Positions 1 to 11,260 of a stretch of 64,000 bases of DNA are shown here, piece by piece. The notes under the pieces were generated by a model. The model saw only the letters and a program-made list of their open reading frames with translations, did not search any database and was not told the origin of the DNA. The position numbers were made by a program, and so were the translations under genes. Source of the stretch: Lineus longissimus (Eukaryota > Nemertea > Pilidiophora > Heteronemertea > Lineidae). The stretch is from assembly GCF_910592395.1 (NCBI RefSeq), contig NC_088316.1, positions 7,876,001-7,940,000 on the forward strand. The letters run 5' to 3'. How positions within the stretch are numbered: the first letter of the stretch is position 1; every line of letters starts with the position of its first letter.

Positions 1-1020
1 GCGCAACGGATCAAATGGGGGCCAATGGTGGACAGGATTCCTCGTCTGGTTATCAGTTTCTCTGGAATCCGGGTACTGAACTGCAGAGTATCTGACTCTA
101 TTTGGGAGTCCCATTGGACTCCCAATGTCCGTTCAACTGGCAGTCCTTCTTTGAAAATGTCTATGTTCTGTATGTCCTTGGCTCGTTCAGACTCGGGGAT
201 TGTGGCCAGGACATCCTTCTTATTGCAGACGTACTTATGTAAGTGGAATCCACTCTCCTCGCAAAGCTTAGTGCTGTTCGCTATCAGCTCCAAGGTCTTC
301 TCATTTGGCATGTCCATGGACTTTATTCCATCATCCATGTAAAGATCCTCAAGTATGCAGTCTGCAGCTCCCTTGCCATACTTGTGCTCGTACATTGTTG
401 CTGTAAAGTTCGCATACCCTTGGGAACTTGTGGCACTGAACAGGTGCACAGCCATTCGTTATTCCATTGGCGGTTCATGAAGCTTGCCTTGATCCCACCA
501 CACGAAAGGTAGGAAATCTCTATCAGCCACTGGGACGTTGACTTAGTGATACATCCCCTCTATGTCGCAGGTGAAGGCTGTATCTGACTTTCTAAAAGGG
601 CACCGTACACCAGTCAGGTTTTTGATGAAGTCTGGGCCCTGGAGGAGGTGGCGATTGAGTACCTCGCCTTGGTACTCTGCATTATAATCAAAAACGATCC
701 TTATATTCCCCGGTTTCTTTGGGTTATATACCCAATGGTGGGGTTCATACCATGTCTTTCCCATCACCTCCTTCTTGTCCGGCACTCTCTCAGCATAACC
801 ATTTGAGATCATGTCCTCTATAAACTTGGCTAACTTGTGCTTCAGTCTGATCAGTCGGTTGGCAGCCATCTGTTTCTTGTTGGGCAGCTGGACATTATCT
901 CTCTTGAACGGCAGTGGAACTTCGAAGTGTCCATTTTCTTGTTAGCGGATGCCGTCCTGTACTATGGACATAAATCTCTGATCTTCGACTGACATGCCCT
1001 TGGTACCATTCTCCTTCTCA
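1..1020 (-). pseudogene. BEL/Pao retrotransposon reverse transcriptase, broken
   Basis: The minus strand reads as the reverse transcriptase of a BEL/Pao LTR retrotransposon, which copies element RNA into DNA. Near 869-720 the start of the domain shows WYEPHHWVYNPKKPG and the VFDYNA block. The block GPDFIKNLTGVRCPFR (about 640-590) and CDIEGMYH (about 565-545) follow, and the catalytic YMDD box lies at 330-341. The frame is held through most of the region but carries nonsense codons, for example just after the CDIEGMYH block and again near 470. The window edge removes the rest (RNase H, integrase). The protease and gag of the same element follow at higher coordinates in the expected order. Family assignment is from motifs and is strong; the element is clearly dead. 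Confidence 0.85.
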
Positions 1021-1027
1021 TTGAAGT

Positions 1028-1640
1028 CTAGCTCGAACATCTGTTGGATGTTGCAACGGTTGACCACCTTAGCGATTGTTTTTTTGACAAACGTGTTCTC
1101 TTGCTGATCCCTATACCCATGTCTCCGATAACACCCCAACTGAGGTCAGTTCTGATAGAGTATGGGTCACTGTCTTCGCCTGGCACAACCTCTGTTGGTT
1201 TGAGGGTTTGCGGACAGTTCACTCCTATAAGAAGGCCGATTTCCAACTTCTCGTAATACTGGTAGAGCTTCTTTGCTATTTATGATGAGTGAGGCCACTT
1301 GTTGACTGTCTCTAACTTGGGGATCTGTTTATGACTGACGGGAATGACATCCCTTGAGAAGGTTACTGGTAGGCTGATATCAACGGAATGGGTTAGGCTC
1401 TTTATTCTCAGGCCTTCAACTCTCTTACGCTTGATCATCTCCTCAGCCAGCATCGCTTATAACCTCAGAGAGATCACCAGTCCTGTTGCTTTAATCTTCT
1501 CCACGGCTGTTTCAGACACGAAACAGGAATCTGATTGTGGGTCGAGCAGCGCATATATCTTCACAGGCTCGGCTCATTGGGCAGTTCTTCGTTGTGCAGC
1601 AGCAGTGGAACCATAGTCTGACTGTCTCTGTCTGTATTGT
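1028..1640 (-). pseudogene. BEL/Pao aspartic protease (peptidase A17 type), broken
   Basis: The minus strand carries the A17/DUF1758-type protease that precedes RT in BEL/Pao polyproteins. The catalytic region reads around ALLDPQSDSCFVSE (about 1555-1510). The C-terminal flap region shows LLIGVNCPQTLKPTEVVPGE followed by DPYSIRTDLSWGVIG (about 1235-1125), a block typical of this family. In-frame stops and frame changes break it, for example near 1,456 and 1,280. It lies between the RT (lower coordinates) and gag (higher coordinates), as expected for a minus-strand gag-PR-RT polyprotein. Confidence 0.75.
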
Positions 1641-1739
1641 CGGAGCTGACGTCAACCACAGCACTGGCCAGACAGGCTGTGCTGTTCTGAGCTTGGGTCA
1701 TCACCATTGGATAGGCTAAGTTGTTGGTGTAACGATGCA

Positions 1740-2560
1740 GCAGTGTTGGATGAAACTGCTGACACACTTCACACCTAAGTTTTCTTCGGCAGTCTCGCTT
1801 CTTGTGTCATTCTCAGCAAAGGGCTTTGCTGTGGACGGTCGCTTCTCTATCTTTCAACGGCATCTTCTTAAACTCAGGACAGTTTTATGGTGTACTTTTC
1901 ATCAAAAGTAAAAATTTACACGTTATCATTTCTCATAATGTTTAAGGTGAATATATGACATATCGAACATGTCAAAACACAAAACTAGTTAGCTAATTCT
2001 GAAAACAATGGTTACTGAGGGTTTAACTCATTCACTATAAGGTCATTGTTTTATTAATCAAGTATGTTCAGACAAGTTGGAGACGCTTGATTGGCAAGTG
2101 TAATTAGTATAAGTCTTTCAATCAGAAACATGTTTGATTTGTCAAAGTTTGTATTATGTCTCCTTGGTGATTTTGTGTTGTTATAGTTTTCATGGTAAAT
2201 CAAAGATTGTATATGGTCATTCAGGTTTTGGACTCCAGACTGGGCAGAACACATAGTTGGTTTTCCCATCTGTGATTGTGAATGTATCTATGCAAGTTTT
2301 GTCAATTATATGAAGTGAATAGAACTCTGGACCCCAACTTTTTTCTACCACTAGTCAAGTCTCAATTTATCCTTTTTCCCCATAATAACAGTCTGCAAGG
2401 TCATGCTGCACCTTGCATACGGTGAATGACTTTGGTTTACGTTCAGTTGTCGGGGCAGTGGACTTTTGTTCTATGGCTCTTCCTGTTGTGTTGGTAGTCA
2501 GTGTTATCCCTTGCGACTTGGTATGCATGGTAGCAACTGGTTTTTCGGGCATGTTAAAGT
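1740..2560 (-). pseudogene. BEL/Pao gag zinc-knuckle region, split by an insertion
   Basis: Two minus-strand pieces, 2,560-2,388 and 1,883-1,740, encode the Cys/His cluster between gag and protease. The first ends with CKVQHDLADC. The second starts at PEFKKMPLKDR and continues to RCEVCQQFHPTLLHR, the BEL-type knuckle. The reading frame resumes exactly if the 504-bp segment 1,884-2,387 and one copy of its flanking ACAGT are left out. Stops near 1,800 show that the gene was already decaying. Confidence 0.65.
1884..2387. mobile_element. 504-bp AT-rich insertion inside BEL gag, ACAGT duplication
   Basis: ACAGT occurs at 1879-1883 and 2388-2392, immediately outside this segment, and removing the segment restores the gag reading frame. 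The ends are weakly inverted (TTTATGG at the left, CCATAATA at the right). There is no coding capacity. A 5-bp duplication would fit an LTR fragment or a Transib-type MITE, and I cannot choose between them. Confidence 0.55.
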
Positions 2561-2679
2561 GATGATCCCGTCTCTTCTCTCTGTTCGAATCTAGACCAAT
2601 CGGACTGCAAGCGACTCATGCTTTCTTTGTAAGGAACTGACAAAACTCTTTGAATGTTGGATAGTCAGACCCGTCTTCG

Positions 2680-3042
2680 TCAGCTCTGTCTTTATCATTG
2701 AGATGCCGATCTATCACCTTTGTACCTCAGTAACTTGTTCACCATACTTCTGTTTTCTTCAGGGTCATCCAGACTGTTCAAGTATTTGACTGTATCCATA
2801 GCAACTAGACAACTGTTTAGAAAATCAGCAAATTTACTCAACTCACAACCATCTCCAGGCTTGATCTGGCCCCAATCTCGAATTCGGTTTCTGTAGGCTC
2901 CAGCGACGGTTAATTTGTTTCCAAATCTCTTCCTTAGTCGTTGTATCGCACCACCATAGGCTGAATCATCATCGAGGTTCATCAGTCCTTGGGTGGCTTT
3001 TTTCGTTTCACCAGATGTGTAGAACAAACGAAAGTAGAACAC
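2680..3042 (-). pseudogene. BEL/Pao gag (DUF1759-like), 5'-truncated
   Basis: A 115-residue open frame on the minus strand shows the gag pattern of BEL/Pao elements: LFYTSGETKKATQGLMNLD, then a region with DSAYGGAIQRLRKRFGN and AGAYRNRIRDWGQIK. The preceding N-terminal part of gag is missing. The sequence above 3,042 has no gag similarity and soon enters a dispersed repeat, so the element appears 5'-truncated or rearranged. It is the upstream end of the same dead element as the RT and protease. Confidence 0.75.
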
Positions 3043-3132
3043 CGAACAAAACTAAGAGAGATAAATCAGCCCTTCCGGTGCAACCATGGATTGATGCCGA
3101 AAAAGTTTTCTGCTGCTATTCAAAGTTATGTA

Positions 3133-3670
3133 GTTTATCGATTACCACCCCGTATGATCACTATAATAGCACACCGTAGGATATCAAAACATGCGTAGTT
3201 GGCAACAATGTCAGATGGTAAAAATGGCAGACAATCAACTAAAATCACCATCCTAACGTAGACAATTGAAGATATTGTATATGCAACTGTTTTTCGTACT
3301 ACAAAAAGTACATGAGATTCGTGGTGCATATACAAAGGTATTGCATGGTGCAGGAAAAACAAATGCACAAGAAATAACTCATTCAAGGGCCTAATTACTT
3401 ACATGTACATAGTGGTTTACAACATATACTATATTGCCACCTACCACAATTTCACCCTACAAACAATAAACTAGTTATGTCCGTTCCCGATCGATTTAAG
3501 ATTATGAAAGGAGGTGGGTAAGTTGACCTACCGATACTTCCAAGATACGGCCAACATGTCTGGCTTATCTTAGAAGCAGGAACATCCAGGTCACCAGTTT
3601 GAATGAACGCAGACTCGAGTCACGATCGATCACATATGTTTGGCGTATCATCCGGTGAGGCACCATTGAT
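3133..3670. repeat. Left arm of an interrupted inverted repeat (partner at 10,750-11,260)
   Basis: The reverse complement of 11,140-11,255 matches 3,133-3,265 (shared blocks TGTATGATCAC-like and GTAGTTGGCAACAAT). The reverse complement of 11,060-11,125 matches 3,500-3,575 (TGGGTAAGTTGACCTAC). A short match (TCATCC-GTGAGGCACC) recurs at about 3,650 and 10,780. The left arm has about 220 extra bases between the first two blocks. The arms may be two copies of one element in opposite orientation, and proximity to the BEL gag suggests BEL LTR fragments. No terminal TG...CA could be fixed. Confidence 0.55.
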
Positions 3671-4162
3671 CATATGGTGTTTTGCTGATGATTTGATGGC
3701 TTCAATGGTGGTAAAGTTTTCTCGCTAAGGCATTTTAAATACCATACACAATAATCGTTCAATTGGGATTCTGACCTCGTTCATTATTTTGCCTTCAGGG
3801 GACAGTAATCACTAGTCTACCATACAGTGATGCAGCTGGCTGCTACTTGCATTTGACAGAGGGAACATACATCCAGTTAATAAAAGCCGGGGGGGGGACA
3901 ACTCAACGCGACAAAAAGCATTCTTTTCTGCAAGATCTACTCTACCCGAAATATATCAAGAGGTATAATGTAGGATATTGAATAAGTTTAAACAATATCA
4001 AATTGTAAACACTCTGCTGAATAGGCATTCATAAATGCCAATATTAGTGCAGAAAATAAAATTGGAACAACATGAAACAATTTTTTGATCCATCAGAGCA
4101 ACAGTCTCCATACTTTTGGGTTAGAATAATATGATTAGATGCTATTGGATTTTTTTATAGCC
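3671..4162. other. Non-coding stretch, no feature recognised
   Basis: AT-rich sequence with a short G run near 3,890. No reading frame, splice signal or repeat partner that I can support. Confidence 0.6.
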
Positions 4163-5478
4163 CCAAATTAACTGTGTTTGCTGTATAACACTGTTTATTG
4201 GTTTCTATGGTAACCATCCATTAAATAACATTAAAAGCATTTAACAAAAAAGTCCTATCAAATTGAAGAGGAGATAGTACCCTTCATCACAAGAGTCGAA
4301 TTACAGTGGAACCTCGCTTAGCAGACACCTCTCTATTAAGGACAACCTCTCTATTAGGGACACTGGTTTTGGTCCCAAATTCGTTGTTTCCATTCAATCT
4401 GACCTCTCTTATCAGGACACCTCTCTATTAAGGACAGCACTTGTCAGTCCCGATGGTGTCCTTAATAGAGAGGTTCTACTGTACATCAATTGGTCGTGTT
4501 TTAAGAAATCTACATGACTTTCAGTAATTTGTATCAATCTCATAAGTTTCATTAAAATTGACGTATCAAAAAGGCGTTATTGACTGTTCGCGATGGAAAG
4601 AAAAGACTAGTCCATTTTTTGTCATAGTTATTTAGTTCATCAGTCCCAAAAATGGACCATCGGTTTTTGCATTTTACCACTTTAAATGAGTGAGAAAAAA
4701 ATTCTTCCAAAAACGAGATTTTCTACATTTCTGGACCTGTGTGAATAACCACTAAATGATAACTAATAACGTTATTAATTAAAAAGCTATGAATGCCATA
4801 TTTTCATGGGTAATGGAAGAGTACTGGTACTTTAAAGGGAAAAAAATATAAGGATTACTCAGTGTACTTTTTAAGAAAAATACAAATAAGTTCTTTTAAA
4901 AAAATTAACCTCTTGAATTAAAATAAAAGCCAAAACAATGTTGTTGATTGTTCGGACCTTTAATATTAAAAATTTTTATTGAAATTATTTTCAGCATTAG
5001 CCCATACTGAGAAAACGAGAGACCATCATTGCCGATTTTCTAATTTCTCCACCATTTGAGAAATACAAAAATACACTGAGCAATAAGTATTTTTTTAACT
5101 GATTTTCGCTAAATTTCAAAGTGGTGTATATCCTGCACTTCTGCAAATAATTCAACAATATTTCGTACAGTTCTTGATCTAGGTTTAGTGAACATATTCC
5201 TACTTTAGATTTTGTATTTTCATAAGTATCTTTGCAACATGATGACTTTATTCAGCCAAATTGTCCATGGAAAACGTTGTTTTTTATAAGTTCACCCTTA
5301 GAAAATATTTGTTCAACCTATTTTTGACAAAGTTATGATTGAAATAGATAGCAGAGGTATCACTTTATGAGTTTCCAAAAGATGAGTTAATTGTACTTCC
5401 TCTAACTATTTGAATTGTGAATTAGTAAGCGGGTAGTTGAGGCAATAATAATGCGCTAATTAGGGTCGGCCTCACGAT
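4163..5478 (+). repeat. Dispersed repeat, copy 1 (copy 2 at 63,071-64,000)
   Basis: The sequence aligns in direct orientation with the last 930 bases of the window, from AAATTAACTG-TTTGCTG at the left to GTAGTTGAGGCAAT near the right edge. Copy 1 has two extra blocks: a 178-bp MITE (4,304-4,481) and about 130 bases near 4,690-4,830. Copy 2 lacks a further ~45 bases corresponding to about 5,280-5,330. No open frame is present. The class of the repeat is unknown. Confidence 0.8.
4304..4481. mobile_element. 178-bp pogo/Tc1-mariner-type MITE with TA duplication
   Basis: The element begins CAGTGGAACCTCGCTTAG and ends AGAGAGGTTCTACTG, giving terminal inverted repeats of the CAGT(G/A)GAACCTC type. 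TA flanks both ends (4302-4303, 4482-4483). The matching position in repeat copy 2 (63,205-63,220) holds a single TA and none of the insert, so the empty site is directly visible. Inner sequence is made of repeated ACCTCTCTATTA-GGACA motifs. It has no coding capacity and would depend on a transposase elsewhere. Confidence 0.85.
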
Positions 5479-6239
5479 GTACTGATGTAAAATGAAGTAC
5501 TTAAGTTGCCGTTTCAATGAATTATTCACTTAAAACAAATGGTAAAAAATTACACATTTTTAGCTCAGCTGACAAAGTCAGCGGAGCTAGTCAAATAGCT
5601 ATTCGATTGGTGTCCATTACCAGCAATTCCCAACCTTTTAGCTGCGCATGCGCCAAACTCCCTTCCAGAGCCAAGCATACGTTTTCTATAGCAGATCGAG
5701 GTGAGAGACATCTCACGGCTTTCTGTGTAACTAAAGCCTAGTTGCCGATAGCGTATGTGATTCTATGACTATCAAGGCATTTGCAGGCCAAATTTTGAGT
5801 TGATTGGTGAAAATTTTTCCATGTCCACCTATGGGTTGAAAATACCACGTGAATGCAATTTTTCCTAATGTAAATTCTAAGAAAACATGAAAATTGGCCG
5901 ACTTCTGTGGCCTTTTTGAATCACATAGAGTTTGCAAATTTAGTTTGCCGATAGCTCCTGCAGAAGGCAGCATCATACCGAGTATACTGAAACACATGCC
6001 ATTGGGAAAATTGAAAATTTTTCCATGTCCACAGGGGGGTCCAAATTGGCGTCCCAAGTGGATTTGAGGAGAGAATATATGTCCAAACATCAACATACAT
6101 GAAAAGCTGGACCTCAAGTGATCTTTGAAGATATGAGAATGACTGCCCTTTGATAACTTCTTGCTTTATTTGTCCACTTTATGGCCTAAGATCCCTAGCT
6201 TTGGATGGTTCAATTAAGGACACTAGGGCTGGGAAGGGT

Positions 6240-6430
6240 CATGTCAGGGGGGGGGGGTAGGCGGGTGACCAAGCCCGAAATATTATATTGCATCCTTCTC
6301 TTCAGCATATTTGCCAAAGCTTTTGCTGTTGCATGGATTCCTCAGATGTTTGGGCTCTCTCAGCTCTGTCATTTGGTAACCTCTGTCTGGGTGTTGGCTA
6401 GGTAGATAGGATGGGGGGGGGGGGGTTCCT
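6240..6430. repeat. Two poly-G runs
   Basis: Homopolymer G runs at about 6,248-6,258 and 6,413-6,425 lie inside otherwise unannotated sequence. Short open frames overlapping them are not credible genes. Confidence 0.6.
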
Positions 6431-9400
6431 GACAGTGTTGACAAGGAGAAACTCGGAAAACCGTGATTCTAGACAAAACCCTGTTCTTTTGATGAGCTGG
6501 AACACATTCAAAATTGTGAACCCACAACTTGAAGGCATAAAACTGACAAAAGGCATTGATTTCTTGCACTAAAAATATATTTTATTATTCGATGAACGCT
6601 CTGATTGGCTAAATTGGGTCACGTGTCAAACTCGATCGTAGCGCCTGCAGTTAGCAGCGGCATAATAAAGTTTGGGATTGCTGGTAATGCCGTCCTTCCA
6701 TCCATCCAGCCATCTGTAGACAAAGTTGGGCATTTTGTAATCATACAACCGAGGCACTTCAAATCTAGTCTTGCTTATTAAACACCGCAGAAAATGTTGC
6801 TTACGGAAAAAAATTTGGGCGATTCGACTCAAATTCAGCTCCCCAGGGGGCAAAATGCGTAAATGAAAAAACAATTTTTTGACGCTCTATTCCAGCAGAT
6901 AAAAGCTTGAAATAAAGTTGAAAAGGTCTTCATGATACAGAAGTTTTGATATAAAATAAATTAGTGTCGATTTATATCACCAGTTGGCGGTAGTGAGCAA
7001 AACTGTTGTTTGACCCCGGATGACCCCGCTTTAAATTTCCCGCCGGTTACCTGGAGTACTATCATCAAGAAAATGGCGGTGACCTTTTTATTTCTCCCGG
7101 AGCGATGATTTTGTAAGTGACAAATTTTCTTTTTTAAGCCTTTACGGAAACGTATTTTGGTACGAAACTTCACACGTTTATAGAAAAGGTCAACGAGAAT
7201 GTGTTCAAATGCCCTCATAACGATGAGTTCAACAGAATTTGGTCAAAACAACCTTCGAATGGAGTCAACTTTCTTTGCGAAATTGAAGCGACGACCTCAT
7301 TATTAATCGTAATTTATGCAGATCTGAGTCCAGCTGATGGGTGATGTTCTGATTTGTGTTCAAACTATTGGAAACTTCGGAAATTAGTTCTATTAATTCT
7401 ACTATTCTGCAGGAGTATATTATAGCCATTGGTGTTGACAGCTAAAAGTAAAAGCACGAAAACTTTGTTCAGGTTTCTCGTCCAATCACGTGACCTCTCC
7501 AACACTCGATAATGCACTCTTTTCGTCCACGTTTTAGGCCAATCTTCGGTCTGAACATGAAATCTAATAAGCGGAGTACTTAAATCAGATGTTTCTCTCG
7601 CCTTGAAAACATTCCTGGGTAAAATCCATTGAGATTAGCCGAGTTAATCCACTTTTTCCGTGCCTAAAATCTCTGCCGCTGAATTCTATAAATAGAAACT
7701 ATTAACATCGCGGCAGTGTTGTTCCCATTGTGCGCCCTCCCACTTCACACCATGTCAGGAACTTTTACGGAGAGAGAGGGCGTGCGGTAAGAAGAATGGC
7801 CAAAATGACGTCACGTTTTCCTGGCAATGTTGCCATTGGGAAAGCATCTTTAATTCAGACAACGTTAGAACTAGAAAAACGAATATGTTAATTTGCAAAA
7901 TTAAAAGCAGATTTCACCACTAACCAGCCAAATCGGAATACGACGGCGCAAAATGTTCTCGCTTTCCTCCTGCTAAAAAACCTTGTTCCCGCACTCCTAT
8001 TTTAATTTATGCCAAGGAATATGATATGATCTGTTTTCACTTTTTTGTAATTAAATAGTATTCATATAATGAGATCAATAGTAGTGTCCGTGTCAGATCC
8101 CATCATGGAGGTATAAACAACTAGTCGTCTCTCCCCAGGTGCCTCACACGGACCTTCACGTCCCCATACTCAAGACCAACTCTTACAATATCGCCCTCAA
8201 AACAACCCTGGAGTCATGAATTCACAGGTGCTCCTGTGAAATCTCAGTTCTAGTTTATTTATCAAACTTTATCGAGGGTTATCGAATCGAATGGATGTGT
8301 CGATCGTCGGGGCGGATTGATATGTGGTTAGGTTGTGCGTCCAAGGCGATTAGGTCATTCAGTTAGGTTGAGAAAGATCATGATCATGAAGATGCGTGTT
8401 GTGTTATCATAACTGGAAAATAAGTTGAAAGTTATTATTAGTACTACGATTCTTACATGAGTAAAAAGTAGACGTTTTAAGCAACACATTAATGTTACTC
8501 CCATAAAAAAACTGTCAGTTCTCCTTACCACTCACAGAAGCCAAGCCATTGCTGTTAAGTTATGCAGGGGCTTAATCAATTACTTGCACTCCCTGTGGGG
8601 TGAATAATATTACCTTTTGAACAGCTGGCTGTAGGGGGATGATTGGAAAAGCCGGTATACCTGCTGACCTGCTGAACCGAGGTTAATGTTATTTTCAATC
8701 CACGATTGCAGGTCACCTGATTTTCGAGATTTCGCGGGAAATGAAATTGTAAACAAACGCATGTGTCATGTGTGTGCAGTTCAAATGTAAACAAAAATGT
8801 ATTTTTGGTACTTTTGGTTGCTGGACTTGGGTTTTCCCGCAGTTAGGAGCTGGATCAAATTGGTGGTCTATTGTGCTGTTTTAGTCAGAGGTAGCACTTG
8901 ATTATGAAGGGATTTTCAAATTAAGGTGACCATGGTCTTTTATGTGCTCAGCTCACCACAGCTTTCAATACTTGATGTATCTGAAGAGGCGCGCGGAACC
9001 TGACATGGCCTTACCAAGGAGCTGCTCACTTTGCCTTTTTGGCTGAGACATTGCTACATGTAGGACTAGGAGGAGCACGCATTTTAAAGTTATAGTAGTG
9101 ATAGTACAGTTGGTTCAAGCCATTTGGAAGCCTACATGTGAAGGCCTATCTGGGTTCTCCTTCTTCTCCGTATAAAAAGGGGCATGTTGCTGACAAAGGA
9201 ACAAGGCATATTGACATTGCCTCATCATCTCTATGGGACCAATTGATATACTTTTATATGCACGCATACATCGTGCCATTTCAGGGTCCGAGTCTGTGGA
9301 CAATTGGTTTGATTAATTTGTCTCTTCGATATTGCTCCTTTATTGCATTAGATTTTCATCGCAATTCGATCTATTCAAGATATAGCCAATTTGAACCTGT

Positions 9401-9970
9401 CTGCGCCAAGGATAGATTGGTTCCAGATCGACTCACTATGACTAGGAATACGCAGTAGAGCACAATGTCATGAAAAACGACCCTTTGTATTGTAAATTCC
9501 AATCACCTGCAAAACAGGTCAATTTCTCTCAATAAAATTAATTTTGTTGACTCCTGTAATCTCTACCTTATTAAAAAAAAAGAAAGTGGTGCTAGTCCCA
9601 AACTGGTAATTTCTATTTATTTTGACCTCTGTTAAATCAGGATACCTCTCAATTACACTTACAGACAGCATTTTGTATCCTTGTGCTGTACAACCCAGCC
9701 TGGACATACCACAGTTGTCCATGGAGAAGTCTCATCCTCTCTGACACTTTTTTTCTGTAAAGCTACTGATACAACATACTGAACTAGGGATATCTTCCGT
9801 TGCCTCCTGTAATATTTACATACCATGGCTGATTAGTTCAATCATATTTCATCCAGCTGGCAGCTCCTCATTGGAAATTTTAGTGGTATAACGTGTTCTC
9901 TTGACCTTCAAACAGTAGTACAAAGCCGATATTTACTACTATATAGTATACCCTCAGTCCTATGTTATTA
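6431..9970. other. Non-coding interior, no gene recognised
   Basis: Several short frames occur (for example about 80-106 codons near 6,700, 7,000 and 9,200) but none has a recognisable motif, splice structure or codon pattern. At about 9,625-9,720 the words ACCTCTGTTAAATC and ATACCTCTCAATTA recall the interior of the pogo-type MITE at 4,304, so a decayed relative may be present. Confidence 0.5.
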
Positions 9971-10157
9971 GGTCATCCAGCTGAGCGCCAGGCCCTTGGG
10001 CCTCTTGTTGAATTTTAAACTTGTTGTCGTGTGCTCATAATCAATACAGAGTATCAGTCTTGTGATCAGGCATCAGCCTACATAGAGGCTACCATATTGG
10101 CTTAAAGTGGGTCTGACCCTTAGTCGCATCCTGATAGGCTTATAAAGTGAAGATGTG

Positions 10158-10176
10158 CCCCCCCCCCCCCCCCCCG
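10158..10176. repeat. Poly-C tract
   Basis: A run of about 18 C residues interrupts unannotated sequence. Confidence 0.8.
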
Positions 10177-10455
10177 ATAAAAGCCTACATAGCCATGAAT
10201 GTAGTAGTCACCCTTGAAAAAGAGTCTTGCCCTGTTGTATTCTGAGGGATTATAGTACATGTATATGTTTCAATTGAGGCCATGCCTTCAGTAGCTCAGA
10301 GACTTGAGCGCTGAATGGAATCCTTTGCTCCCTGGTCAAATATGCTCATACCGTTCCCATGTAAAATCGCGCATAAAATAAAATGAAAAAGCTACGAAAT
10401 AGTTTTGCTTGTTTTTTTTTGCAATCCCCTAGGTTATCAATCAATCAATCACAAC

Positions 10456-10565
10456 CATGGCAAGCCGTTTGTTCATTTAATCAGACAAACTATGTTTTTT
10501 TGGCAAAAAAAGTTTTTCTTGGGCACAAAAGATCCGAGTTAGTTTGATTCAAACGGCTTGCCATG
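10456..10565. repeat. 110-bp hairpin with 16-bp perfect arms
   Basis: CATGGCAAGCCGTTTG at 10456-10471 is repeated as its exact inverse, CAAACGGCTTGCCATG, at 10550-10565, and the similarity continues imperfectly into the loop. It may be a short MITE or a decayed foldback. No target duplication was found. Confidence 0.65.
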
Positions 10566-10749
10566 CATGCCATATTCAGGCCAACCCCAACTTTGCGAAA
10601 GCCTCAAATGGTTGTTCATGGTTTTCAAAAGAAGTCCTTTCTCTCTCCTCATTGACAGAACCATCATTGCTCAGGCAATTTGGCATTTTAGCATGATATC
10701 GTATCAATGGAGCCATATGAGCTGGGGATATTGTAACAACCTCATGATA

Positions 10750-11260
10750 CAGTCCGGCTGATTGCCGGTGCCTCACTGGATGATTCGTGGCAAAAACAAA
10801 AAATTAAAAAATATTGTCATGGAATCCCTTGTATTATGAATCAGGTATAATTCACGTTAGTGTATGTTACCATGCGATCTGCTGATGGTGAAAGAACGGG
10901 TTTGGGAGCACAAATAAGCTGATTGATGTCCGTTTTGTCTGAATTTTTTGATGAAATTCAGCAGCGATTTATTTATGTGGATGGTGACTTCGTGGATGGT
11001 GGCATTCGAAGTGGCGATCTAGCTGTCCCCACATCTAACGAACACCTGAGATGACTAGCCAGGCATGCTGACCACATCTTGGAAGTATCAGTAGGTCAAC
11101 TTACCCATCTCCTTTCCCAATATCTTCAAATGTATGCGTCGAGGAGGATGATATTGGCCGATTGTCTGGCATTTTTACTGTCTGATATTGTTGCCAACTA
11201 CGAATGTTTTGGTATCTTACGTGTGGTATGAGTGATCATACAGGGTGATTACTAAGTTTT
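10750..11260. repeat. Right arm of an interrupted inverted repeat (partner at 3,133-3,670)
   Basis: This is the inverse of the segment near 3,133-3,670, without the ~220 extra bases of that copy. It contains no reading frame of interest. Confidence 0.55.

Larger units (their letters stand above)
5560..10008 (+). mobile_element. Candidate 4.4-kb non-autonomous Helentron-like element
   Basis: The left end has a hairpin, AGCTCAGCTGAC (5562-5573), loop AAA, GTCAGCGGAGCT (5577-5588). Near the right end CAGCTGAGC (9978-9986) is the inverse of the left GCTCAGCTG and is followed by a 3' hairpin AGGCCC-TT-GGGCCT (9990-10003) and CTTGTT. Left hairpin, subterminal inverted repeats and 3' hairpin are the layout described for Helentron-derived elements. 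The interior has no supported gene. Pairing these two ends across 4.4 kb is inference: the interior may contain other insertions or the ends may belong to two copies. Confidence 0.4.

Noticed and set aside
5731-6117. 128-codon minus-strand frame
   Set aside because: No motif, no start context and no homologous copy in the window.
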